The translations under genes and the position numbers were made by a program. This document shows, one piece after another, positions 1-7,261 of a stretch of DNA of 22,323 nucleotides. Origin of the DNA: JBHHZJ01 sp046758005 (GTDB lineage Bacteria > Pseudomonadota > Alphaproteobacteria > Kiloniellales > J153); assembly GCA_046758005.1 (NCBI GenBank), contig JBHHZJ010000062.1, positions 1 to 22,323 of the forward strand, in the 5' to 3' direction. Positions within the stretch are counted from its first letter, which is position 1. Each line of letters opens with the position of its first letter. Under the pieces are notes generated by a model. That model was not told the origin of the DNA. It searched no databases and worked only from the letters and a program-made list of their open reading frames with translations.

Positions 1-265
1 GCTTGACGATCTCGAACTGCGAGTGCTCGCTCTCGGCGACGATGTATTCGCAGTCGAAGTCCCCGTTGGAGATCATCTGCGATACGTACTGCATGACGGT
101 GTCGTACGGCCGGATGGGGTAGGCCGTGATCACGTCGACATCGGCCAGCCGGCAGGCGTGCGCGATCGCTTCGCTGCCGCTGATCAGCTCCTCCGACCCG
201 CCGCCCGGTAGCCCGGCGCCCTCGGCTTGGGCCGTCTTCGCAGTGGCGGTCTCAGGCGGACTCAT
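1..265 (-). CDS. 2-oxoacid:ferredoxin oxidoreductase alpha subunit, probable oxalate oxidoreductase (N-terminal part; runs off left edge)
   Basis: Only the first 88 codons are visible, read from an ATG at 265 toward the left edge. The translation includes GSEAIAHACRLADVDVITAY, then PIRPYDTVMQYVS, then AESEHSQFEIVK. This is the N-terminal pattern of PorA-type subunits of pyruvate/2-oxoacid:ferredoxin oxidoreductases, which bind the substrate carboxylate with ThDP held by the beta subunit. The family motif is normally YPITP; here it is YPIRP, with Arg at residue 52 (codon CGG). From memory, the Moorella oxalate oxidoreductase has Arg at this place, where pyruvate enzymes have Thr. The start lies 14 bases inside the end of the upstream gamma-delta gene, so the two are probably translationally coupled. 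The N-terminus is about 20 residues longer than I would expect, so the exact start is uncertain. A beta subunit should lie just outside the window. Confidence 0.82.
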   Translation of the reverse strand, partial: MSPPETATAKTAQAEGAGLPGGGSEELISGSEAIAHACRLADVDVITAYPIRPYDTVMQYVSQMISNGDFDCEYIVAESEHSQFEIVK

Positions 266-1397
266 CGGCCATCTCCTCGGCGTACTGGCCCCTGTGGTGA
301 AACCCGTGCGAGCGGGCGGGCCGTTCGGCAACCTTTTCGGACAGCCAGGCGGCGTAACCTTCCTTGTCCCTGTTCCACATTTCCCACTGGCTGGCGTTAT
401 CCTCGAAGGCCTCCTCGTTGACCATGGTGACGCACCCCTCCACGGGGCACACGGCCTCGCACACGCCGCAGCCGCAGCAAGCCTGCATGTTGGCGTCGTA
501 CAAGCCGTCGGGAGTAATGTCGAAGCAGGTGTCCGGACAATTCAGCCAACACAGCGTGCACTTCGTGCAGGTGTCGAAGTTGATCACCGGGCGCATGGTG
601 CGCGTCGAGAACTTCTTGAACGTGGCGTTGCGCGTCGGGACGTAGCCGCCGTCCCGGCCGGGAACCTCTTGTTCCTGCGCGGCTATGCCGCGAATCACCA
701 GGCCCTCTTCCATCTTCGTCCAGCCCGGCAATTCGAACGCGAAGGGGACCTCGTCGCTGCCCTGTTCGGCGCTTACGGGGATCGATTCGATCCGATCGTG
801 GGCATTCTTCGCGGAGGCGACCTTCAGCTCGTCCTTCCACTGCTCGCCGATCGCCTCGACGATGGAGTCCAGGCTCACGATGTGCGGGGCGACCTTGGCG
901 AAGGCGCCGAGGAGGCGCACATCGGTGTGATCGTCCTTGTACACCCACAGCCCCGAGAAACTGGCCGCGGTCCTGACGATGGCGAGGTTGTAGGGAACCC
1001 CCTTGCGGTGGATGAAGTTGATCAGCTTGTTGGGCGACTGGGTCGAGGTGACCAAGAGCGTGCCGCCCTCCCTGAGCAGCTTGTTGATCGGCTGCAGACC
1101 ATACCAGGCCCAGGACTCGACGCCCTTGCACAGGGCGTCGTCGGCGACAATGGTCACGTCGTTGTTGTCGGGCTCGTACCTGGACAGGTACTCCTGCAAC
1201 TCCTCTTCGGTGTCGGAAACCACGGCGAACTGCTTGGCCGGGATGCCGTTGCGTTCGGGCGAGTCGCCGTAGCGCCCGAAGGCGATTCCGATCTTCCCTT
1301 CTTTTCTGGCCGCCAAGACGACCCCGCGGCAGATGTTCTTGGCCAACGTCTTTTGAAAGATGCCGCGGTACACGACCTCCACGGAACCGGTGCTCAT
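252..1397 (-). CDS. Fused gamma-delta subunit of 2-oxoacid (probably oxalate):ferredoxin oxidoreductase
   Basis: This 381-aa protein has a gamma domain (about residues 1-230, beginning VEVVYRGIFQKTLAKNICRG) joined to a delta, ferredoxin-like domain (about 240-381). The delta part has two [4Fe-4S] motifs of the CxxCxxCxxxCP type: Cys277, 280, 283, 287 and Cys307, 310, 313, 317. These clusters would carry electrons from the ThDP site to ferredoxin. Gamma and delta are separate in many four-subunit pyruvate oxidoreductases; a gamma-delta fusion is what I recall for the three-subunit oxalate oxidoreductase. The start has a strong ribosome-binding site (AGGAGGAAGG, 1402-1411 on the complement). 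The gene sits 173 bp after frc and overlaps the alpha subunit gene by 14 bp. Pyruvate or another 2-oxoacid is the alternative substrate; the frc neighbour and the Arg in the alpha subunit favour oxalate. Confidence 0.85.
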   Translation of the reverse strand: MSTGSVEVVYRGIFQKTLAKNICRGVVLAARKEGKIGIAFGRYGDSPERNGIPAKQFAVVSDTEEELQEYLSRYEPDNNDVTIVADDALCKGVESWAWYGLQPINKLLREGGTLLVTSTQSPNKLINFIHRKGVPYNLAIVRTAASFSGLWVYKDDHTDVRLLGAFAKVAPHIVSLDSIVEAIGEQWKDELKVASAKNAHDRIESIPVSAEQGSDEVPFAFELPGWTKMEEGLVIRGIAAQEQEVPGRDGGYVPTRNATFKKFSTRTMRPVINFDTCTKCTLCWLNCPDTCFDITPDGLYDANMQACCGCGVCEAVCPVEGCVTMVNEEAFEDNASQWEMWNRDKEGYAAWLSEKVAERPARSHGFHHRGQYAEEMADESA

Positions 1398-1570
1398 TCA
1401 CCTTCCTCCTGTTGGGGCCAATTATTCGCTCAGGCGCCTCCCGAACAAAGCAGGCCCGAGCACGTGGATCGGGTCGACGCTGCCTGGATAACTTCGGAAA
1501 CGGGGGCCATGTTAGCCACTCGATCCATTCGTGGGAAGTCGGGGAGCGGCTTCCTTCAGATCGCCCCGTC

Positions 1571-2809
1571 TCATATCGCCCCGTCCTGCCGCGCCACGGC
1601 GATCTCGTTGTCGCCGTAGCCGAGCTCGCGCATGATCTCCTCCGTGTGCTCGCCAAGCAGCGGCGAGCTGCGCACCTCGACATCGTTGTCCGAGAGCTTG
1701 ATCGGATTGCCGACGGTCTTGAAGGTGCCGCGCTCGGGGTGATTGACCGCGACCACGGTGCCGCGCGCGGCCAGCGACTCGTCGTTCAACAGGTCCTTCA
1801 TGTCGAGGACCGGGCCGCAGGGCACGTTGAGCGCGTTCAGCTCTTCCATAACCTCGAACTTGGTCCGCGTCTGCGTCCACTGCTCGATGATGCGGAAGCA
1901 TTCGTCCAGATGGGGCAGGCGCGCCTCGGGAGTCGCGTAGTCGGGATGATCGATCAGGTCCTTGCGCCCGCACAGCTTCATCAGCGACTCCCAACCCTGC
2001 GGCTGGATGATCACGTAGATGTAGTCGTTCGGTCCGCCGCCCTTCGTCTTCACGCACCAGCCCGGCTGGCCGCCGCCGGAGGCGTTGCCGGACCTTGGCG
2101 TGGCCTCGCCGAAGGTGCCGTTGGGATACTGCGGGTATTCCTTGAGCGGCCCGTGGGCGAGGCGCTGTTGGTCGCGCAACTTGACCCGGCAGAGATTGAG
2201 CACCACGTCCTGCATGGCGACCTCCACGCGCTGGCCGCGGCCGGTTCTTTCGCGTTGGACGAGCGCCGCCAGGATGCCGGCGACGCAGTGGATGCCGGAG
2301 CCGGAATCGCCGATCTGGGCGCCGGTGACCAACGGCGGGCCGTCGTCGAACCCGGTGGTGCTGGCCGAACCGCCGGTGCACTGGGCGACGTTCTCGTAGA
2401 CCTTGCAGTCCTGATAGGGGCCGGGGCCGAAGCCCTTGATCGAGGCGTAGACGATGCGCGGGTTGATCTCGCGGATCGCCTCCCAGGCAAAGCCCTGGCG
2501 ATCGAGCGCGCCGGGGGCGAAATTCTCGACCAGGACGTCGCACTTCTCGATCAGCTTGCGGAAGATCTCCTTGCCCCGCCCGGTCTTGGTGTTGAGCGTG
2601 ATGCTGCGCTTGTTGCAGTTCAGCATCGTGAAGTAGAGGCTGTCCACGTCGGGCAGGTCGCGCAGCTGCGCGCGGGTGATGTCGCCGCGCCCGGGCAGCT
2701 CGACCTTGATCACGTCGGCCCCGAACCAGGCCAGGATCTGCGTGCACGAGGGACCCGACTGGACGTGCGTCATGTCCAGAACGTGGATGCCGTCCAAAGC
2801 CTTCGTCAT
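1571..2809 (-). CDS. frc: CaiB/BaiF family formyl-CoA:oxalate CoA-transferase-like protein
   Basis: This 412-aa class III CoA-transferase closely resembles Oxalobacter Frc, as I remember its sequence, almost from end to end: MTKALDGIHVLDMTHVQSGP, SLYFTMLNCNKRSI, VENFAPGALDR, KVYENVAQC, GGGQPGW, PCGPV and LLGEHT. The catalytic Asp is Asp168 in IGDSGSG, matching Asp169 of Oxalobacter Frc. Gln17 and Tyr59 of the active site are also kept, as is the mobile glycine loop (GGGQPGW). Frc moves CoA between formyl-CoA (or succinyl-CoA) and oxalate in the cytoplasm. One difference stands out: position 48, Trp in Oxalobacter Frc, is Gln here (TRAQLR), so acceptor or donor preference may differ. The gene starts 44 bp after the ThDP lyase and is followed by the OOR-type genes, so an operon is likely. 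The family is certain; the exact substrate is inferred. Confidence 0.88.
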   Translation of the reverse strand: MTKALDGIHVLDMTHVQSGPSCTQILAWFGADVIKVELPGRGDITRAQLRDLPDVDSLYFTMLNCNKRSITLNTKTGRGKEIFRKLIEKCDVLVENFAPGALDRQGFAWEAIREINPRIVYASIKGFGPGPYQDCKVYENVAQCTGGSASTTGFDDGPPLVTGAQIGDSGSGIHCVAGILAALVQRERTGRGQRVEVAMQDVVLNLCRVKLRDQQRLAHGPLKEYPQYPNGTFGEATPRSGNASGGGQPGWCVKTKGGGPNDYIYVIIQPQGWESLMKLCGRKDLIDHPDYATPEARLPHLDECFRIIEQWTQTRTKFEVMEELNALNVPCGPVLDMKDLLNDESLAARGTVVAVNHPERGTFKTVGNPIKLSDNDVEVRSSPLLGEHTEEIMRELGYGDNEIAVARQDGAI

Positions 2810-2853
2810 GATCGCCTCGTCGGTGCGTCGGACCCCGGATGATTTGATCGCCG

Positions 2854-4575
2854 CTACTTGTACATGGTCTGGGCCATCGTCCCGGGCGCATAGACCTCCG
2901 GGTCGACCCAGATGTTGACGAGCGCCGGCACGCCGGACCTGACCGCCTCGCGCGCGCGCTCGAGCGCCGGGCGGATCCGGCCGGGCTCCCGCACCTCCTC
3001 GCCGTGGCCGCCGAGCATCCGGGCGAACTTGCTGAACTCGACGTCGCCCAGCTTGTTGGCGACGTCGCCCCGCTCCGGCCCGTACTTGGCGATCTGGCCG
3101 TAGCGGATCTGGTTCATGGCCGAGTTGTTGCCGATGACGCCGAGGAACGGCAGCTTGAAGCGCACGCAGGTCTCGAAGTCCCAGCCGGTGAGCGTGAAGG
3201 CGCCGTCGCCGAAGTAGCACAGCACCTCCTTGTCCGGGTGGACGAACTTGGCGGCCATGGCGAACGGCGTGCCCACACCCAGGGTGCCGAGCGGGCCCGG
3301 GTCCATCCAGTGCCCGGGCGAGCGCGGCTGCACGGCCTGGGCCGAGATGGTGACCACGTCCCCGCCGTCGCCGATGTAGATCGTGTCCTCGCTCAAGAAC
3401 GCGTTGATCTCGTAAGCGACCCGGTACGGGTTGATGGGAGTGGAGTCGTCCGTGAGCCTGGGCAGCAGCTTCTCGTATGCCGCCTTCTCCGCCGCGCGCA
3501 ACTCCTCCAGCCAGGCCTCGCGCCTCTTGGCCCCGATATCGGCGCGCCCCGTCGCGGCGTCGGTCACCGCTTGGACGATGCGCCCGACGTCGCCGACCAG
3601 CCCGAGCGAGATGTCGCGGTTCTTGCCGACCGTCCGGTAGTCCATGTCGATCTGCACCACGGTCGCGTCGGCGCGCAGGCGCTTGCCATAGCCCATGCGG
3701 AAGTCGAACGGCGTGCCCACGATCACGATCACGTCCGCCTTGTCGAAGGCGTAGCGGCGCGTGCGGTGGAAGTGGTGCGGGTCGCCCGGCGGCAGGGTGC
3801 CGCGCCCGGCGCCGTTGAAGTAGGCCGGAATGTTGAGGGTGCGCACGAACTCGATCGCGGCGTTGGTGCCGCCGCAGGTCCACAGTTGCTGGCCGAACAG
3901 GACGCACGGCCGCTCGGCGTTGACCAGCAGGTTGGCCAGCTTCTCGACGTCCGCCGGGTCGCCGATCGACCGGGTCGAGGCCCGGTAGCGGCCGGCCTGC
4001 GGGATCACCGCCGTCGAGATGTCGATCTCGTCGTCCAGGATGTCGCGCGGGATCTCCAGGAACGACGGGCCCGGCGCGCCGTTGTAGCATTCGCGGAACG
4101 CCATGGAGATCATGTCCGCGACGCGGGCGGTGGACGGTACGGTGGCGGCGAACTTGGTGATGGGCTGCATCATGTCGACGTGCGGCAGGTCCTGCAGCGA
4201 GCCCATCTTGTGCTGGCCGAGCGCGCCCTGGCCGCCGATCACCAGCATCGGGCTCTCGGCGCGGAAGGCGTTGGCCACGCCGGTCACGGCGTCGGTGGTG
4301 CCCGGCCCGGCGGTCACGACGGCGCAGCCCGGCTTGCCCGACATGCGGGCGTAGCCGTCGGCGGCGTGCGCGGCAACCTGCTCGTGGCGTACGTCGATGA
4401 TCTTGATGCCCTCATCGAGGCAACCGTCGTAGATGTCGATGATGTGCCCTCCGCAAAGGGTGAAGATCACGTCGATGCCCTCGTTCTTGAGGGCCTTCGC
4501 AACCAGGTGCCCGCCCGAGATCACGTTTCCCGACCGCGTCTTCTTCGCCAGCGTATCGGTTGCCGCCCCAGCCAT
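2854..4575 (-). CDS. ThDP-dependent 2-hydroxyacyl-CoA lyase / oxalyl-CoA decarboxylase-type enzyme
   Basis: This 573-aa protein has the three-domain layout of the acetolactate synthase/oxalyl-CoA decarboxylase/2-hydroxyacyl-CoA lyase (HACL) group. The ThDP-activating Glu is Glu65 (DVRHEQVAAHAADGYAR). The ThDP/Mg motif is GDG (456-458), 24 residues, then NN (483-484). The neighbouring frc makes oxalyl-CoA decarboxylase an attractive guess. However, that family carries a Tyr-Glu pair in a QGDYEEMDQM segment, and the matching stretch here is LQDLPHVDMM (127-136), which is closer to the FQEFPQVE segment of 2-hydroxyacyl-CoA lyases. Either activity would release formyl-CoA, from oxalyl-CoA or from a 2-hydroxyacyl-CoA. 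The start at 4575 is preceded by GGAGGAGG. The gene begins 41 bp after the GntR gene. An acetolactate synthase role is unlikely, because no regulatory subunit or amino acid genes are nearby. Confidence 0.8.
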   Translation of the reverse strand: MAGAATDTLAKKTRSGNVISGGHLVAKALKNEGIDVIFTLCGGHIIDIYDGCLDEGIKIIDVRHEQVAAHAADGYARMSGKPGCAVVTAGPGTTDAVTGVANAFRAESPMLVIGGQGALGQHKMGSLQDLPHVDMMQPITKFAATVPSTARVADMISMAFRECYNGAPGPSFLEIPRDILDDEIDISTAVIPQAGRYRASTRSIGDPADVEKLANLLVNAERPCVLFGQQLWTCGGTNAAIEFVRTLNIPAYFNGAGRGTLPPGDPHHFHRTRRYAFDKADVIVIVGTPFDFRMGYGKRLRADATVVQIDMDYRTVGKNRDISLGLVGDVGRIVQAVTDAATGRADIGAKRREAWLEELRAAEKAAYEKLLPRLTDDSTPINPYRVAYEINAFLSEDTIYIGDGGDVVTISAQAVQPRSPGHWMDPGPLGTLGVGTPFAMAAKFVHPDKEVLCYFGDGAFTLTGWDFETCVRFKLPFLGVIGNNSAMNQIRYGQIAKYGPERGDVANKLGDVEFSKFARMLGGHGEEVREPGRIRPALERAREAVRSGVPALVNIWVDPEVYAPGTMAQTMYK

Positions 4576-4616
4576 GATCCTCCTCCAGGGTGAGACTTGA
4601 ACGTCCGCGACCTGCG

Positions 4617-5306
4617 TCAATCGAGGTAGTCGACGTTGGCGGCCACGTGGTCCGCCAGGTTCAGGGTGTGCTCGCGCACCAGGCGCTCGGCCAGATCCGT
4701 GTCGCGCCGCTCGATCGCCTCGATGATGTGCATGTGGTCGATGATCGATCGCCTGGCCCGGTTGGCCTCCGAGATCGTGCGCGCCCGGATCGAGCGCATA
4801 TGGATAAACAGGTTGCTCGCCATCTCGTTGAGCAACTCGCACCGGCTGCGCTTAAGAATCTGCGAGTGGAAGTCGATGTTGCGCTCCGAGTACTCGTCGA
4901 TCCGAGCGGTGACCTCGTCGCCCTCGAAGGTCGAGAACAGCGTGCGCAGGGTGGCGATCTCCTCGTCGCTGGCGCGCAGGGTGACCAGGCGCGCCGCCAT
5001 GCTCTCCAGCGCCGCCCACACCGTGATCATTTCAAGGATCTCGTCCTTGGTCTTGCGCACGATGAACACGCCCTTGCGCGGCACGATGCGCACCAGGCCC
5101 TCCTGCTCGAGGCGGGCCAGGGCCTCGCGGATCGGCGTGCGGCTGATGGCCAGCTTCTCGGACAGCTCGCGCTCGTCCAGGCGCGGCTCGGAATCCTCGG
5201 CGTAAATGTTCATGGACGTGATCGCCTGCTTGAGCGAACTGTAGATCCTGTCCTTCAGGCTGAAGTTCGCCTCGATCGGCGCCACGTCCAGTTTGGCGGT
5301 CGCCAT
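4617..5306 (-). CDS. GntR family transcriptional regulator, FadR subfamily (FCD domain)
   Basis: This 229-aa protein has an N-terminal winged helix-turn-helix (about residues 17-85), including LDERELSEKLAISRTPIREA and LEQEGLVRIVPRKGVFI, typical of GntR regulators. The rest (about 90-220) is an all-helical FCD ligand-binding domain with the usual Asp/His positions (NIDFHSQIL; IIDHMHIIEAIERRD; VREHTLNLADHV) that often bind a metal and a carboxylate. It is first in the minus-strand unit with the ThDP lyase, frc and OOR-type genes. Its upstream gap contains a perfect inverted repeat, TGGTATA-N3-TATACCA, placed over a plausible promoter, so autoregulation is likely. Matching repeats precede the acid-CoA ligase genes and lie in the gap upstream of tctC. 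A dicarboxylate or 2-hydroxy acid inducer is the natural guess but is not shown by the sequence. Confidence 0.9.
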   Translation of the reverse strand: MATAKLDVAPIEANFSLKDRIYSSLKQAITSMNIYAEDSEPRLDERELSEKLAISRTPIREALARLEQEGLVRIVPRKGVFIVRKTKDEILEMITVWAALESMAARLVTLRASDEEIATLRTLFSTFEGDEVTARIDEYSERNIDFHSQILKRSRCELLNEMASNLFIHMRSIRARTISEANRARRSIIDHMHIIEAIERRDTDLAERLVREHTLNLADHVAANVDYLD

Positions 5307-5518
5307 GACCAGAATTCCGTCTCCCGCCCTCTCCCGCCCGAAGCCGTTTGGCGCGGCGCGTCATGCGAGAAGGCCGAACGCCTGAGCCCTCGGCCTAGGT
5401 GCCCTCGACCCCTGGCTTGGGCGCCGACCGGCGCCCGCAAAGCAGGAAGGGCCCAGCCCGGCCCGGCCCGGCTGCTTCGGACTCCCGCACGGCCCCGGCG
5501 CCCTCGCCGTCAGGCATC

Positions 5519-5535
5519 TGGTATACGATATACCA
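5519..5535. promoter_or_regulatory. Probable GntR/FadR-type operator before the regulator gene
   Basis: A perfect 7-bp inverted repeat, TGGTATA-CGA-TATACCA, lies 213 bp upstream of the GntR start codon. The same arms with the same 3-bp spacing recur at 9153-9169, and a compact TGGTA/TACCA form occurs at 8985-8998. FadR-type regulators commonly bind short palindromes of TNGT...ACNA character, which fits. The site would serve the GntR-lyase-frc-OOR unit. That the GntR protein at 4617-5306 binds it is inferred. Confidence 0.7.
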
Positions 5536-5554
5536 AATACAACGCGCCGCGCAA
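5527..5554 (-). promoter_or_regulatory. Candidate sigma70-type promoter for the GntR-lyase-frc-OOR unit
   Basis: On the minus strand TTGCGC (5554-5549) is followed by 16 bp and TATATC (5532-5527). The -10 hexamer lies inside the TGGTATA operator, the same arrangement as the better promoter upstream of the acid-CoA ligase genes. The -10 matches the consensus at only four positions, so the call rests mainly on the shared layout. Binding to the operator would block RNA polymerase. Confidence 0.4.
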
Positions 5555-5599
5555 GGCCGGGGCACGGTGGCCCGCCGATCGTCCCGGGGCCGTGGCCGA

Positions 5600-7120
5600 T
5601 CACGCCGCCCCGCCGGCGGCCCGGCGGATCAGCAGGTTCTTGAGGGCGTTCAAGAGCGGCAGGAGGAGCAGGCCGATGGCGGCGACCATGATCGCGGCGG
5701 CGATCGGCCGCTCGAAGAAGATCATGAACGACCCTTCGGAGATGAGGAGCGACTGGCGCATGGCCGGTTCGGCCAGCGGACCGAGCACGATGGCCAGCAC
5801 CGCCGGGGCCATGGGGTAGTCGAGCTTGCGCATGAGATAGCCCATGATGCCGAACAGCAGCATGAGCCAGACGTCGTGCATGTCCTGGGTCGGCGCGTAG
5901 CCGCCGACCACGCAGAGCACGAAGATGATGGGCGCCAGGATCGTGAAGGGCATCTTCAGGACCCAGATGAAGACCGGAATGAACGCGATGTTGATCAGGA
6001 GCGCGAACAGGTTGGCCGCATAGAGGCTCGCGATCAGGCCCCAGACGAAATCCTTGTGCTCGACGAACAGCATCGGCCCGGGCTCGAGGCCCCAGATGAC
6101 CATGCCGCCGAGCAGGATCGCGGTCGTGGGCGAGCCCGGAATGCCCAGCGTCAGCATGGGCAGCATGGCCCCGGTCGAGGCCGCGTTGTTGGCCGCTTCC
6201 GCGGCCACCACGCCGTCGACGTTGCCCTTGCCGAAGGTCTCGGGCTTCTTGGCCATGGTCTTGGCCACGCCGTAGGCCATGAGCGAGCCCGGCGTCGCCC
6301 CGGCGGCCGGCAGGATGCCGACGAAGTAGCCGAGGAACGAGCCCATCAGCATGGTCTTGATGCTGCCGGCAAGGCCCTTGAGGTTGTCCAGGATACGCCT
6401 GACCGTCACCGTGGCCTGGGAGATCGACACCTCGCCCTTGCTCGCCTCCATGGTCCACAGCATCTCGCCGATGCCGTAGATGCCGATCGCGAGGACCAGG
6501 AAGTTGATCCCGTGATAGAAGCCGGGCAGACCGAAGAAGATGAGCCGGGGCTGGCCGCTGATGATGTCGAGCCCCACGGCGCTCATCGCCAGCCCGAGGA
6601 AGATCGAGAAGAAGGTCTTCGGGATGTCGTCGCCGCCCAGTCCGATGAAGGTGGCGAAGGCCAGGATCATGAGCGCGAAGATTTCGGGCGCGCCGAAGGT
6701 GAGCGCCACTTCCGCCAGCGGCGGGGCGAAGGCCGTGAACAGCACGACGGAGATCGTCCCGCCGACGAACGAGGCCGTGGCCGCGGCGACAAGGGCCGTG
6801 TCCGCCTTGCCCTTCAGCGCCAGCGGCCGTCCGTCGAAGGTCGTGGCCACCGCGGTCGAGGCGCCCGGAATGCCCAGCATGATCGAACTGATCGCGCCGC
6901 CGTACATCGCGCCGTAATAGAGCGCCGCCAGGAAGATGATGGCCGCGGTCGGCGGCACCAGGAAAGTCATGGGCAGCAGGATGGCCACCCCGTTGACCGA
7001 GCCCAGCCCCGGCATCGCCCCGATGAACAGGCCGACGGCGCAGCCGAAGATGACGACGGCCAGGTTGAGCGGCTGGAAGGCGACGATGAAACCGTCGATC
7101 AAGAGACTGAGAATGTCCAT
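5600..7120 (-). CDS. tctA: Tripartite tricarboxylate transporter, large permease subunit TctA
   Basis: This 506-aa, very hydrophobic protein is the large membrane subunit of a TTT system, which imports carboxylates using a periplasmic binding protein and an ion gradient. It has both characteristic TctA segments: IGAMPGLGSVNGVAILLP with YYGAMYGGAISSIMLGIPGA and TFDGRPLALKGKADTAL in the N-terminal half, and FVGILPAAGATPGSLMAYG with NNAASTGAMLPMLTLGIPGS in the middle. Roughly ten or more membrane segments are apparent. The start MDILSLLIDGF is normal for the family. The gene follows tctB by 130 bp in the order tctC-tctB-tctA. The substrate cannot be read from the sequence; the oxalate/formyl-CoA genes downstream suggest oxalate or a related small carboxylate. 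Confidence 0.93.
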   Translation of the reverse strand: MDILSLLIDGFIVAFQPLNLAVVIFGCAVGLFIGAMPGLGSVNGVAILLPMTFLVPPTAAIIFLAALYYGAMYGGAISSIMLGIPGASTAVATTFDGRPLALKGKADTALVAAATASFVGGTISVVLFTAFAPPLAEVALTFGAPEIFALMILAFATFIGLGGDDIPKTFFSIFLGLAMSAVGLDIISGQPRLIFFGLPGFYHGINFLVLAIGIYGIGEMLWTMEASKGEVSISQATVTVRRILDNLKGLAGSIKTMLMGSFLGYFVGILPAAGATPGSLMAYGVAKTMAKKPETFGKGNVDGVVAAEAANNAASTGAMLPMLTLGIPGSPTTAILLGGMVIWGLEPGPMLFVEHKDFVWGLIASLYAANLFALLINIAFIPVFIWVLKMPFTILAPIIFVLCVVGGYAPTQDMHDVWLMLLFGIMGYLMRKLDYPMAPAVLAIVLGPLAEPAMRQSLLISEGSFMIFFERPIAAAIMVAAIGLLLLPLLNALKNLLIRRAAGGAA

Positions 7121-7217
7121 CCTTGGTCAGCCGTCGTGCTTCCAACTGTGCGGCCCGGCCTCGCCCGATCCTGCCCGCCCGGATGTCGCCCGGTCGAACC
7201 CCGGGGCTCGCCTCGAA

Positions 7218-7261
7218 CGCCGGGATCCTTAGAGGAACACGCCGGGATCCTTAGAGGAAGA
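7218..7261. repeat. 22-bp tandem duplication spanning the end of tctB
   Basis: Two adjacent 22-bp copies (7218-7239 and 7240-7261), each starting CGCCGGGATCCTTAGAGGAA, differ at one base. The right copy contains the tctB stop codon and last codons; the left copy is a non-coding duplicate just after it. This looks like a recent slippage duplication with no effect on the reading frame. Confidence 0.85.

Larger units (their letters stand above)
5307..5599. other. Regulatory gap between tctA and the GntR gene
   Basis: This 293-bp gap has no convincing gene in either strand. It holds the promoter/operator at 5519-5554 described separately. The part next to the GntR start is very GC-rich, with short repeats of GGCCCGGCCC type near 5455-5472 that could form weak structure. 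I see no clear intrinsic terminator with a T-run for tctA. Confidence 0.6.

Noticed and set aside
126..1619. Long open frame on the plus strand opposite the gamma-delta gene
   Set aside because: High GC leaves long antisense frames open. It lacks family motifs and a ribosome-binding site, and the opposite strand encodes a clearly conserved iron-sulfur protein.
2854..4575. Straight annotation as oxalyl-CoA decarboxylase
   Set aside because: Context fits, but the Tyr-Glu segment of that enzyme is missing; a broader name is safer.
3004..4593. 529-codon plus-strand frame opposite the ThDP lyase
   Set aside because: Composition is Val/Asp/Arg/Gly-rich as expected for a shadow frame; all ThDP motifs are on the minus strand.
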